Assembly: GCA_002454165.1 (NCBI GenBank)
Contig: DKIG01000014.1
Location: 30,283-94,282, forward strand
From: Gammaproteobacteria bacterium UBA6724
GTDB taxonomy: Bacteria > Pseudomonadota > Gammaproteobacteria > Pseudomonadales > Azotimanducaceae
Length of the DNA: 64,000 nucleotides
Direction: 5' to 3'
Below are positions 48,704 to 57,935 of this stretch, one piece after another. The translations under genes were made by a program, and so were the position numbers. The notes under the pieces are model-generated. The model was not told the DNA's origin. It made no database searches and worked only from the letters and a program-made list of their open reading frames with translations. The stretch's first letter is position 1, and each line of letters starts with the position of its first letter.

Positions 48704-49771
48704 CTATCTCTTACTATTCTTACTTTTTACTTTTTCTGTTTTCACTATTTTTAATTTCGCGTTCGGTGCTATTTCGCTGAGGATCGCCTGCGTATAACTT
48801 GCCTGACTGATTCCCGCATCGGCAGATTCGAAGAGTAGCAGTTCCTGGATATTACTGAAATCAGTTTCCTGGAAACGTAATCTATCCAGCGCAGAAAGCA
48901 ACGGGTGCAGACTGGGATTATAAGCGGCATTTTCTATGTATGCGCCACTAAAAAATCTACCATTCACTTTCAATACCACAGAAGAAGGGGAGCCTGAATA
49001 GGGAGAATAACTCTGCTGCGCTGTCTCCCGACCAAGACACAGCATTTTATCTTCAACTCTTGATGGACACTGCAATGAGGTATGGTTTTTTGACGGTTGT
49101 TTTAATAGCTTAGCTTCTGAAAAGAGAGCATCTTCAATCCCTAAGTCTGCCGGACCAAAAGATGCAGGCAAGAGCTCAGTCAGCGTCACTGGCTGGCGAC
49201 CAACAACAATAATTTCAAGATTGGATGCCGCATCAAGTTCATTCAAAAATTGACGACAATGCCCACAGGGAGCTGCCGTCACTGCGATGCGCCTTATACT
49301 CGGCTCATCATGTAAGAGCGCATTATTTATTGCTGATTGCTCGGCATGGACAACAAAGCCCAGAGCCGCCTGGGCAATTTCCAGGTTTGCTCCAAGATAT
49401 AAAGCACCAGTTTCGCCCTGAATGACTGCACCCACACGAAAATTTGAAACAGGGGGGAGCGCATATTGGCTCGCCAGAGGCAGGAACTTGAGCATCAGTT
49501 CCGGTATAGATGCATCCTCCATAGTTGCCAATTCATTGACGAGAGGTGCCGATATGACGCCATCAAACGCTTCGGTAAATATTTCCCTGCCCAATCTTTC
49601 TTTTGCCGCCGCGGAAAAGTGCTGCAAAGAGATATCTACCTGTTCAACCATATTATTCATCTTTGACGCTTGCTCAAGACCATCTGCCTGGCTCCTAGTG
49701 ACACCAATAGTGACGCTATCATTGACAAGAGCGCAAGATAATAGCAACAGTCCCAGGGTAAACTTTTTCAT
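48704..49771 (-). CDS. cdd: cytidine deaminase with N-terminal signal-like extension
   Basis: Converts (deoxy)cytidine to (deoxy)uridine. E. coli-type two-domain enzyme with the zinc site HAE (142-144) and PCGHC (Cys169, Cys172). At 355 residues it is about 60 longer than E. coli Cdd (294). The N-terminus [19 protein letters not shown] resembles a signal peptide or lipobox (LLSC, Cys13), then a linker leads to the normal start region near [10 protein letters not shown] (residues 38-46). The ATG used has GGGAG 4 bases upstream and lies 14 bp after deoA, so the long form is the better-supported start. The Lys-rich C-terminus also extends the family length. Confidence 0.9.
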   Translation of the reverse strand: MKKFTLGLLLLSCALVNDSVTIGVTRSQADGLEQASKMNNMVEQVDISLQHFSAAAKERLGREIFTEAFDGVISAPLVNELATMEDASIPELMLKFLPLASQYALPPVSNFRVGAVIQGETGALYLGANLEIAQAALGFVVHAEQSAINNALLHDEPSIRRIAVTAAPCGHCRQFLNELDAASNLEIIVVGRQPVTLTELLPASFGPADLGIEDALFSEAKLLKQPSKNHTSLQCPSRVEDKMLCLGRETAQQSYSPYSGSPSSVVLKVNGRFFSGAYIENAAYNPSLHPLLSALDRLRFQETDFSNIQELLLFESADAGISQASYTQAILSEIAPNAKLKIVKTEKVKSKNSKR

Positions 49772-49785
49772 AATCTCCCAAGCCG

Positions 49786-51123
49786 CTAGGCAAGCCTTTC
49801 ACAAATAACGGATGCCGGTAATTGGTGCAATTTTTCCTCACTCACGCTGAACGCATGGCGTAACCCTTCAATCGCCTGTTCAGCACTATCCTCATCTCTG
49901 GCATGTACATAGGCTATTGGTTTGTCTGCATCAACTCTGACCCCTATGCCGGCAACATCTGTCAAACCCACGGAATAATCAATCTTGTCTTCCACCCGCT
50001 TGCGGCCTCCTCCCAGGGCAACAATAATGTTACCCACCTCGCGCACATTGATATGGGTAACAAATCCGGCATCTTTTGCATAGGCAGGTTTTTTGACCGC
50101 GGCCTGAGGCAAATGCTGTGCGGCAGATTCAATGAAATCATGCGGACCTCCCTGGGCACTGACCATCTTCGCGAAAATTTCCGCCGCCTTCCCACCATCT
50201 AATGCTGCATTGATCTGACGCTCTGCGCTCTCAGGCTCATCCGCCAACCCGATCATGCAGAGCATATCTATTGCCAATGCCGTGACGACATCCTGCAAAC
50301 GTTCATCACGATAAGTGCCCGTCAGATAGTCTATGGTTTCCATGATCTCAACAGCGTTGCCAGCATTGCGACCAAGTACTGCCGACATATCCGTGATGGT
50401 TGCCCGCACTGGCAAGCCTGCTTCAGCCGCAGTGTTAATGATGGAATCAGCGAGTTGTTCCGCATCTGCCAGAGTCTGCATAAAAGCCCCATTGCCGATT
50501 TTCACATCCATGACCAGGGCATCCAATCCTGCCGCAATTTTCTTCGACAAAATAGAAGCAGTAATCAAGGGGATAGATTCTACCGTTGCAGTAACATCTC
50601 GTATGGCATAAAAACGTTTATCCGCTGGTGCCAATTCTTCAGTCTGACCAATGATGGCACAACCGACAGATTTAACGACTTCTCGGAAACTTTCCAGATC
50701 CAACGATGTTTTATAATTAGTGACACTGTCGAGTTTGTCCAGGGTACCGCCGGTATGTCCTAGAGCGGGACCCGATATCATTGGCACATAGGCACCGCAG
50801 GCGGCTACAAGAGGTGCCAGCATCAAACTCACCTTATCACCGACACCACCGGTAGAATGTTTATCTATTACAACACCATCCAGTCCCTGATGTGACCAGT
50901 CTATAGTATGACCGGAAGCCACCATTGCCCGCGTTAGTTCACCGATCTCCGCAAATGTCATGGTATTAAAATATATCGCCATTGCCATGGCTGAGACCTG
51001 CTCGGAAGATATGGAACCATCGGCAAGCCCACGCACGAAGAAAGCAATCTCGTCAGGGCTGAGTGCTCCCCCATCTCGCTTCTTTCGAATCAATTCCTGG
51101 GGAAGCATCTGTTCAGTCATCAT
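49786..51123 (-). CDS. deoA: thymidine phosphorylase
   Basis: Phosphorolysis of thymidine (and deoxyuridine) to base and deoxyribose 1-phosphate. The 445-residue chain matches the E. coli length (440) and has LIRKKRDGGALSPDEI, VIDKHSTGGVGDKVS, MISGPALGHTGGTLDKL and KIGNGAFM. Start codons at 51123 or 51120 (ATGATG). 101 bp after the TonB receptor gene; cdd follows after 14 bp. No deoB or deoC is in the window. Confidence 0.96.
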   Translation of the reverse strand: MMTEQMLPQELIRKKRDGGALSPDEIAFFVRGLADGSISSEQVSAMAMAIYFNTMTFAEIGELTRAMVASGHTIDWSHQGLDGVVIDKHSTGGVGDKVSLMLAPLVAACGAYVPMISGPALGHTGGTLDKLDSVTNYKTSLDLESFREVVKSVGCAIIGQTEELAPADKRFYAIRDVTATVESIPLITASILSKKIAAGLDALVMDVKIGNGAFMQTLADAEQLADSIINTAAEAGLPVRATITDMSAVLGRNAGNAVEIMETIDYLTGTYRDERLQDVVTALAIDMLCMIGLADEPESAERQINAALDGGKAAEIFAKMVSAQGGPHDFIESAAQHLPQAAVKKPAYAKDAGFVTHINVREVGNIIVALGGGRKRVEDKIDYSVGLTDVAGIGVRVDADKPIAYVHARDEDSAEQAIEGLRHAFSVSEEKLHQLPASVICERLA

Positions 51124-51224
51124 TAGTTACCTAATACATTAGGAAGGTACTCGATACAGAGGGAGTGGAAATTTCTATAACCGGGAAACCTCTGTAGCAA
51201 ACAGAAACCTCCTCTGAATGCCCA

Positions 51225-53393
51225 CTATCGGAATTCTTTAGTAAAGCGCATACCAAATTCACTTGCATCGTTACTTAATATAGCAAGGATATAGTCACCT
51301 GTATTCAACCTGGCATTTTCGTAACGTTTGTCTGCGACATTCCTGCCATAAAGACCGACTGTCCAGCTTTCATCTGCAGACAGATAACTCACATTAAAAT
51401 TAACCAATCCACGGCTATCAATCCGAGTAAACCTGCCCGGATCAGGGCTGGGCTCACCAAACATATCATCACGATAGGAATAATCAATGCGTAGAGAGAC
51501 TGTGCCACCTGTACTCATTGAAAACGAATATTCAGGGCTGATGGCAAAGGTCCATTCGGGGGTCAAAGGGGCAACGGCTACCGGATCATCTACTTCTACA
51601 TTGATATAGCCCACCGCAGTACGAATATAAAAGCCTTCAAATAATCTGACTGAACTTTCCCATTCTACGCCCATGGAATCCTGATCAACGACAAGGTTAA
51701 CCGTATTGAACCCACCCTCTCTGGTGGTACTCACCTGGTAGGGTAAGTCTTCATACTCCGTCCTGAATACAGCAAGACTCATCTGTAGATTTTCGAACGG
51801 TTGCCCCTTAATACCAATTTCATAGTTCAAGGCAGTGATATTATCCGTTGATGCAAAACAGTTGACTGGAGGGACATTACCCGGCTGGGTAAAATCCAGT
51901 TGACCAAACAGGCAGAAGGGACGCGCCGGGAATTGACCAGACTGATATCCGTTTGCCACCGTACCGTATACAGTCAGTGCTTCAGCAAAGTGATATGTGG
52001 CAGAAAAATCCCAACTAATTTCATCAAACTCGGCTTGTGCCTCGGTAGTGACGAAATCGCTGAGATTGACGTTAGCCTCTTTTTCGTCTACTGTGTAACG
52101 CAACCCACCTGAGATACGTAAATCGTCAGTGATTTGATAACCCAGGTTGGCAAAGATAGCATGACTCTCTACTTTCTGTTCCAACCTGAAGGTGCCGGGA
52201 TTACCATTAAAAGTGGTTGGTCTTTGATCATTGAACCCTTCTTCTTCAAAGTAATAAAGACTGGCGACAAAATCCATCTTGTCATATTCACCAGTAAACT
52301 GAAGTTCAACAGAGATTTGTTCAGCAAAGCCAGTTTCTGGAAAGGCTAAGAAGTTATCAAAAAAACTGTCGTCGTCCAGACCGCTTGCATAATCGGAACG
52401 ACGCTTGCTCAGCAACAGTTTTGCGTCCAGATTTTCCGAGAAACCATATTCTGCAGTGAATGACAAGCCGTAAGAAGAGTTAGATACCGCCGCCTGACCA
52501 GATTGACCGGTATTATTGTCATACGGGTCAGCAGAAACATCACTGTTACGGTATCCAACACCATATACTTCACCGTTTGGTACTTCATCAATAAATGTAG
52601 TATAGGGATTCAGCCCGCTATCACCTTCATTCCCATCTGCTGCCAGTAACAATGAAAGGCTATCTGCTAGTGTCCATTCCAGCGCCACCCGTGCTGACAT
52701 ATCCCTTAACTCACCCACATCTGTTTTCACATTGGGAAGATTAAGGAACTCACCAAGGCCATGACGGCGCTTAAATGCACCAGAAAACAACATAGCAATA
52801 TCATCATTAAGTATGAAATTACTATAAAATTCCACATTCACACGACCGCGGCTACCTACCTCTACAGACCCCTGGGAAACCTCTTCATCCCCAGGTTTGC
52901 GAGTGATGATGTTGATGGCGCCGCCGATAGAGTTTCGCCCGTATAATGTGCCCTGTGGCCCCCGCAGCACTTCCAGCCGTTCAATATTAGACAGGCTCCA
53001 GTTCTGCCCTACCTGGCGACCGAGATACACTCCATCCACATAGACCCCAACGCCCGGGTCAGTCGTAATTAAATGATCCTGAAGACCTATACCACGGATA
53101 AACGGGTTTGCTGAAGCAGTATGACCGGCTGAAAAAGTAGTCACATTCAGATTGGGGACAAATTTGCCCACATCAACCAAATCAGTAATCCCTGCCTTTC
53201 TAATAACATCTCCTGAGAAGGCACTAACCGATACGGACGTTTCATAAATACTTTGTTCACGTTTTTGAGCAGTGACGACTATTTCTTCAAAGATAGGCTC
53301 AGCGGCATTACTGTTGTTGCTCTGAGCGAATATGGGTTGCACCATAGCGACACTTGTCAGTAGTGTTGGTATAACAAGATTTCTGTTAGTCAT
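51225..53393 (-). CDS. TonB-dependent outer-membrane receptor
   Basis: Outer-membrane active transporter. The 722-residue chain has a signal peptide (about residues 1-23, ending IFAQ), the TonB box EEIVVTAQKRE (35-45), a plug domain with NPFIRGIGLQDHL and EVLRGPQGTLYGRNSIGGAINI, and a 22-strand-type barrel ending in the terminal aromatic/charged FTKEFR. Close in style to the sugar/siderophore/vitamin-type receptors of marine gammaproteobacteria. Being inside the pyrimidine operon, its ligand may be a nucleoside, base or nucleic-acid fragment; this is inference. Confidence 0.93.
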   Translation of the reverse strand: MTNRNLVIPTLLTSVAMVQPIFAQSNNSNAAEPIFEEIVVTAQKREQSIYETSVSVSAFSGDVIRKAGITDLVDVGKFVPNLNVTTFSAGHTASANPFIRGIGLQDHLITTDPGVGVYVDGVYLGRQVGQNWSLSNIERLEVLRGPQGTLYGRNSIGGAINIITRKPGDEEVSQGSVEVGSRGRVNVEFYSNFILNDDIAMLFSGAFKRRHGLGEFLNLPNVKTDVGELRDMSARVALEWTLADSLSLLLAADGNEGDSGLNPYTTFIDEVPNGEVYGVGYRNSDVSADPYDNNTGQSGQAAVSNSSYGLSFTAEYGFSENLDAKLLLSKRRSDYASGLDDDSFFDNFLAFPETGFAEQISVELQFTGEYDKMDFVASLYYFEEEGFNDQRPTTFNGNPGTFRLEQKVESHAIFANLGYQITDDLRISGGLRYTVDEKEANVNLSDFVTTEAQAEFDEISWDFSATYHFAEALTVYGTVANGYQSGQFPARPFCLFGQLDFTQPGNVPPVNCFASTDNITALNYEIGIKGQPFENLQMSLAVFRTEYEDLPYQVSTTREGGFNTVNLVVDQDSMGVEWESSVRLFEGFYIRTAVGYINVEVDDPVAVAPLTPEWTFAISPEYSFSMSTGGTVSLRIDYSYRDDMFGEPSPDPGRFTRIDSRGLVNFNVSYLSADESWTVGLYGRNVADKRYENARLNTGDYILAILSNDASEFGMRFTKEFR

Positions 53394-53431
53394 TTCTATC
53401 TCCTCATTAATTATATATTGCCTCCTTGTGA

Positions 53432-54436
53432 TTATTCAGCAAGTGCAGGAATCACATCTTCTGAATACCTGGCAATGATTTCTTCTTCCTTCCCGTTATC
53501 CAGGTAGATATTGAATTGCGTGGCACCAGCAGCTTCCAAGGTCTTGAGTTTAGCGATGTGATCATCTGGATTCCCAAGCAAACCAAAACTTTTTACTATC
53601 TCCGGGGTAATGAAATCAAGATAGGGGTTGTCACTTTCACCGTGTTTCTTGTAGTCATAGCCGCGGCGTTTTTCAATATATGAAGTCAGGCTTTTTGGTA
53701 CCTGGTCAGAATCCCCGCCATATTTTTCTACAATATCCGCCACATGGTTACCGACCATGGCAGGAAACCACTTGGTCGCCTCAACGCACTCATCCATACT
53801 GCCAAAATAAGCAGGAGCAGCAGCCATTACCCTGAAGTTTGACATGTCCCGCCCGGCGGCCTTGCCTGCGACAATACACTGTTCAGTGAACCAACTTACC
53901 AGCGAGGGCTCAGCGATTTGTAGCACCACGCCATCTGCCTGCTCCCCGGCCGTTGCCAGTGCCTTGGGACCATAGGCAGCAATCCATACCGGAATATCAT
54001 GCCTGGCACTCCAACGAAATTGCACGGGTTCCGGGCATCCTTCGTAGATGACCTCTTCACCACGAGTCATCGCTTTGACCTGCCGAGTAAATTCTGCAAC
54101 CCGCGCCAGAGTTGCCGGTTTTTTACCCATAACCCGCATTGAACTGTCACCACGCCCCAGACCAATATCAAACCGACCGCCACTCTGTAACGACAAACTG
54201 GCAAACAGGCTCGCCGCAACAGACCAGTCTCGTACGTTCGGGTTGGTGACACAGGGACCAAAACGCATTTTTGTCGTATGTTCCATACACATGGCAATTG
54301 CCGCATAGCAATCACGCCACAAAATATGTGAATCGTAAAACCAGCAATAGGTAAAACCACCAGATTCAGCCTGACGAACCAGGTAACGCGCTCTTTCAGG
54401 ACTGACGACACCCTTAAAACAAATACCAAATTCCAT
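53432..54436 (-). CDS. luciferase-like (LLM) flavin or F420 oxidoreductase
   Basis: A TIM-barrel oxidoreductase of the bacterial luciferase superfamily, 334 residues from the chosen ATG (MEFGICFKGVVSPERARYLV), with GAGAGG 7 bases upstream; an earlier Met is less likely. Typical features are FGPCVTNPNVRD, GGRFDIGLGRGDSSMRVMG, VWIAAYGPKALATAGEQADG and a C-terminal LGNPDDHIAKL motif. The cofactor (FMN with a reductase, or F420) cannot be read from the sequence. It lies between the permease and TonB genes of the pyrimidine operon, which has no dihydropyrimidine dehydrogenase, making it the best local candidate for the missing redox step. A RutA-type ring-opening role is less consistent with hydA. 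Confidence 0.85.
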   Translation of the reverse strand: MEFGICFKGVVSPERARYLVRQAESGGFTYCWFYDSHILWRDCYAAIAMCMEHTTKMRFGPCVTNPNVRDWSVAASLFASLSLQSGGRFDIGLGRGDSSMRVMGKKPATLARVAEFTRQVKAMTRGEEVIYEGCPEPVQFRWSARHDIPVWIAAYGPKALATAGEQADGVVLQIAEPSLVSWFTEQCIVAGKAAGRDMSNFRVMAAAPAYFGSMDECVEATKWFPAMVGNHVADIVEKYGGDSDQVPKSLTSYIEKRRGYDYKKHGESDNPYLDFITPEIVKSFGLLGNPDDHIAKLKTLEAAGATQFNIYLDNGKEEEIIARYSEDVIPALAE

Positions 54437-54475
54437 AATCAACCTCTCCAACACGGCTTGTCAAAAAGCAAAGTA

Positions 54476-55927
54476 TTACCTGTTACCAGAATTAAAACGC
54501 ATCAGGAGGTAATAGCCGCTTCCCGCAAGAAAAGCACCAACAAACCAGGCGTAATGATAAAGATTGATAAAAAAGTCCGGCACATTGGTAAGCACATCAA
54601 TAGTATGTAGAAATCCCGGTAAATTCGGCACAACACCCATGAGCAATGCCGCCACTGCATTCATATTCCATCCCTTCGTATAAACATATTTACCCGTCTC
54701 GTTATAGAGTGCATCAGTATCCAATTCACACCTTCTGATGAAAAAGTAATCCACAATCATAATGCCAGCGATTGGCCCTAAGAGGGATGAATAGCCAATC
54801 AGCCAGGTAAACAAATATGACCCTGCTGACTCCAATAACTTCCAGGGCATAATAGCAATGCCAATCCCAGCAGTGATATAACCACCCCATCTGAAAGAGA
54901 TATATTTTGGCGCAAGGCTTGAAAAACCATTTGCTGGCGCGACCACATTTGCTGCCAAGTTTGTGGTCAGGGTCGCTATGGTTAATGCGATGAGACCAAT
55001 GATGACACCTGTACCGCCTAGCCGTCCGGCTATCACGACCGGATCCCAAATCGCTTCACCAAAAATAATTACTGTCGCTGAAGTGACCAGAACACTAATT
55101 AACGCAAGCATCGCCATGGGGATGGGTAGCCCTATCCCCTGACCAAGAAATTGATCCCGTTGACTGCGGGCGTAGCGGGTAAAATCAGGAATGTTCAAGG
55201 TCATGGTTGCCCAGAAACCTACCATTGCCGTCAAACTTGGCCAGAAGACCAGCCAGAATTCTCCTTCACGCTCGCCCCCCGGCACAAAGGCGGAAGGTCT
55301 TGCCAACATGTCACCAAATCCATCTGCCTGAATATATGCCCAGGCCAATAAGGCAAGTGCTGATAATAATAAAAATGGTGCCGCCAGGGTCTCCAGCCAG
55401 CGAATGGATTCAGTGCCCTTGACGATGAAAATAAGTTGCAGTAGCCAAAATATAAAAAAACATATCAATTGGGTGAGATCTATATCAATAAAGGGAATGA
55501 CCGTACCGACAAAAACATTGTCCGTCATCCCGTTGATGATCTGATAGATGGCAAAACCACCCACCCAGGTTTGAATACCAAACCAGCCACATGCAACCAG
55601 CCCCCGCAGCAGGGCAGGTAATTTGGCACCAACAGTACCAAATGACGCGCGTAGCAGGACCGGAAAGGGTACGCCGTATTTTGTCCCGGCATGGCCGTTC
55701 AACATCATCGGGATCATGACTATCACATTCCCCAGAAGGACAGTGACTACCGCCTGCCACCAGGTCATACCCTGCTGGATGAGACCAGAGGCGAGCAGAT
55801 AGGCGGGTACGGACACCGCCATGCCCACCCAGAGGGCTGAGATGTTTATCCAGTCCCAGGTGCGTTGCTCGGCACTTGTAGGTGCCAGGTCCCGGTTCCA
55901 AAGTGAATTTTCTGCGCTGTTTAACAT
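54476..55927 (-). CDS. NCS1-family nucleobase permease
   Basis: Cation symporter of the NCS1 family (uracil, allantoin, hydantoin and similar). The 483-residue chain has about twelve membrane helices, starts with the family N-terminus LWNRDLAPTSAEQRTWDW, and contains GVPFPVLLRASFGTVGA and NIPDFTRYARS. First gene of the pyrimidine operon, so it probably brings uracil, thymine or dihydropyrimidines across the inner membrane. Its ATG is adjacent to a tandem repeat whose units resemble the gene's own 5' end. Confidence 0.92.
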   Translation of the reverse strand: MLNSAENSLWNRDLAPTSAEQRTWDWINISALWVGMAVSVPAYLLASGLIQQGMTWWQAVVTVLLGNVIVMIPMMLNGHAGTKYGVPFPVLLRASFGTVGAKLPALLRGLVACGWFGIQTWVGGFAIYQIINGMTDNVFVGTVIPFIDIDLTQLICFFIFWLLQLIFIVKGTESIRWLETLAAPFLLLSALALLAWAYIQADGFGDMLARPSAFVPGGEREGEFWLVFWPSLTAMVGFWATMTLNIPDFTRYARSQRDQFLGQGIGLPIPMAMLALISVLVTSATVIIFGEAIWDPVVIAGRLGGTGVIIGLIALTIATLTTNLAANVVAPANGFSSLAPKYISFRWGGYITAGIGIAIMPWKLLESAGSYLFTWLIGYSSLLGPIAGIMIVDYFFIRRCELDTDALYNETGKYVYTKGWNMNAVAALLMGVVPNLPGFLHTIDVLTNVPDFFINLYHYAWFVGAFLAGSGYYLLMRFNSGNR

Positions 55928-55979
55928 AACTTCTTAGCATCACTTCTTAGCATCACTTCTTAGCATCACTTCTTAACAT
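55928..55979. repeat. 13-bp tandem repeat x4 abutting the permease start codon
   Basis: Units read CACTTCTTAGCAT on the plus strand (starts 55928, 55941, 55954, 55967). On the coding strand each is ATGCTAAGAAGTG or ATGTTAAGAAGTG, so every unit carries an ATG and a purine-rich AAGAAG. The gene itself begins ATGTTAAAC, close to the unit, which suggests the array grew by duplication of the gene start. Confidence 0.9.
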
Positions 55980-56008
55980 AACCTCGCCATGGGAAGCATC
56001 AGCAACTG

Positions 56009-56593
56009 TCAGGACAAATCAGCCGCCAGGGCGCCGCGGGAAATTTCAGGCAAGAGCACATCCTCACAATCGTACTGCGGATGCTCAATGCCGAACCTCA
56101 GTGGCGCGCCCGCCTTCGCTGCCGCCAGTTCCTCAGGGTCCATCTGGAATCGCAAAAAGTGTACCGCAGAGGTCTTGTCATCGGTGCTGCGTTCCATATC
56201 CTCGTCCGCTATGGCAAATACTTTCGCCCTATCATCAATCTGGAGCCAGACGCGAGTTTCAATATCAACGAGTTGCGCCAGCCGCGCCTTCCGCTCCTTC
56301 ACATTCGCATACTGAATCAACATGGTACATTTGAAGTTGTCTCCATCTGGGATCAACGGATTGTACGAATCCAGTTCTTCCTGTATCGCAGCGGCTTCAA
56401 ATATCTTTTCAATACGCAACATTTCTTGAATTTGATATCTAATCGTCATCTGATCTTCAAATATCAGGCGCACCGGCGCACCGAGTTGCACCTGTCGGTG
56501 CCGCTTGTGTTCCAGCACCTCGGCACGGAATCTGTCGCGTTTTTCAGCATATTCTTCCAGACTCCACAAGTCGCCTCTTGCCAGCACCATCAT
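56009..56593 (-). CDS. DUF3501 family protein
   Basis: A 194-residue cytosolic protein of the DUF3501 family; function unknown. Conserved stretches are RVRLIFED-like PVRLIFEDQMTIRYQIQEML and VWLQIDDRAKVFAIADEDMER. Its start overlaps the stop of the Fe-S protein gene by 4 bp, so the two are translationally coupled; I know this pair from other proteobacteria, usually near a rubrerythrin, which is not seen here. The pyrimidine operon begins 81 bp downstream on the same strand. Confidence 0.82.
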   Translation of the reverse strand: MMVLARGDLWSLEEYAEKRDRFRAEVLEHKRHRQVQLGAPVRLIFEDQMTIRYQIQEMLRIEKIFEAAAIQEELDSYNPLIPDGDNFKCTMLIQYANVKERKARLAQLVDIETRVWLQIDDRAKVFAIADEDMERSTDDKTSAVHFLRFQMDPEELAAAKAGAPLRFGIEHPQYDCEDVLLPEISRGALAADLS

Positions 56594-57918
56594 CGCCCCT
56601 CATAAGCCATTCTGAGCAGGGACATGGGGTGCTCTGCCCTATCAACCTGCGCCGAGAGGTTGGCAATATGCTCCGCCGCCATAGGGCAATCAGAGGTAAA
56701 GTAGTCCAGGCCCTCCCGGTCAAGTCGTTGCACCACCGGGCGGGCAATCTTCAGGGACTTGTCCCGAGTCTTCTTCTTGATCCCATAGGTGCCATCATGG
56801 CCGGAGCATCGCTCAATGGTATCTATCTGGGTATCGGGAATCAGCTCAAGAATGGATTTCGTTTTAATGCCCATATTCTGCACTCGCAGATGACACGGCA
56901 CCTGATAGATGACCTTCCCCAGGGGCTGGATGAAGTCCGTTTTTAAGGCGCCTTCCCGGTGGCGCAGAAACAGATATTCAAAGGGATCGAAAAATGCCTG
57001 CTGAACCTTCCTGACCGCTTCGTCCTCAGGGAAGAGGAGCGGCAACTCTTGCTTATACATCAAGACACAAGAGGGAATGGGCGCGAGCAGATCAAAGCCC
57101 TCATCCACCAGTGCCGATAGGATGGGGATGTTCTTTTCCATGAGCGCCTTCACAGAATCCAGATCGCCAAGTTCCAACTTGGGCATACCGCAACACACTT
57201 CTTTGGGCACCAGTTCAATATGAATATCGTTGTGTTCAAACACAGCCACAAAATCCTCCGCCAAATGAGGCTGGTTAACATTGCCGTAGCAGGTGGCATA
57301 GAGGGCAACTTTGCCGCTGGTCGCGCCAAGGGGCTTAGGCGGGAGCGTCTGATGAGAAAACCGCTTACGGAGGGTCTTGGCGTGATACCTAGGCAAGGGC
57401 GCTTCCCGATGCACACCTAAGACACCCTCAAGTGCCTTGCGGAAGATACCGTTTTTGTTACAGGCGTTGACCGTAACATCAACCAGGGGAATGGTGGCGA
57501 GCTTGCCAACTGCATCAGTGCTGGTCAGGACCCGCTCACCGAAGGATGCGCCTTCACGACTAAACCGCTGCGCCTTCGCTTGCAACATGAGATGGGGGAA
57601 GTCCACATTCCATTCATGTGGCGGCACATAGGGGCATTTGGTCATGTAACAGAGATCGCACAGATAACACTGGTCAACCACCTGGTAATAATCATCCTGG
57701 GCAACGCCGTCCACTTCCAGGGTGTCCGACTCGTCAATCAGATCAAACAGGGTGGGGAAGGCATCACACAGGCTGACGCATCGTCGGCAACCATGACAGA
57801 TGTCGTACACCCGCTCCAGTTCGGAGAACAATCCTTCCCGGTCTTGGTATGCGTCAGTTTGCCATTCAATGGGATGCCGCGTCGGTGCTTCCAGATTGCC
57901 CTCTCGTTGTTCATTCAT
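56590..57918 (-). CDS. GlpC/HdrD-like iron-sulfur oxidoreductase subunit
   Basis: A 442-residue protein with two [4Fe-4S] ferredoxin-type motifs (Cys41, 44, 47, 51 and Cys84, 87, 90, 95) and C-terminal cysteine-rich CCG-type segments (KEVCCGMPKLE and related), the layout of heterodisulfide reductase subunit D / glycerol-3-phosphate dehydrogenase subunit C. No transmembrane segment, so it is a soluble electron-transfer partner. Start placed at MNEQREGNLEAP; the frame is open 26 codons further upstream but that part has no family features. Seventeen bp after the D-aminotransferase gene; overlaps DUF3501. Confidence 0.85.
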   Translation of the reverse strand: MNEQREGNLEAPTRHPIEWQTDAYQDREGLFSELERVYDICHGCRRCVSLCDAFPTLFDLIDESDTLEVDGVAQDDYYQVVDQCYLCDLCYMTKCPYVPPHEWNVDFPHLMLQAKAQRFSREGASFGERVLTSTDAVGKLATIPLVDVTVNACNKNGIFRKALEGVLGVHREAPLPRYHAKTLRKRFSHQTLPPKPLGATSGKVALYATCYGNVNQPHLAEDFVAVFEHNDIHIELVPKEVCCGMPKLELGDLDSVKALMEKNIPILSALVDEGFDLLAPIPSCVLMYKQELPLLFPEDEAVRKVQQAFFDPFEYLFLRHREGALKTDFIQPLGKVIYQVPCHLRVQNMGIKTKSILELIPDTQIDTIERCSGHDGTYGIKKKTRDKSLKIARPVVQRLDREGLDYFTSDCPMAAEHIANLSAQVDRAEHPMSLLRMAYEGR

Positions 57919-57935
57919 CCCTATTATCCTTCTTG

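Noticed and set aside
53432..54436. RutA (pyrimidine oxygenase) identity for the LLM protein
   Set aside because: RutA belongs to the Rut ring-opening route, whose partners RutB-F are absent; dihydropyrimidinase and beta-ureidopropionase indicate the reductive route.
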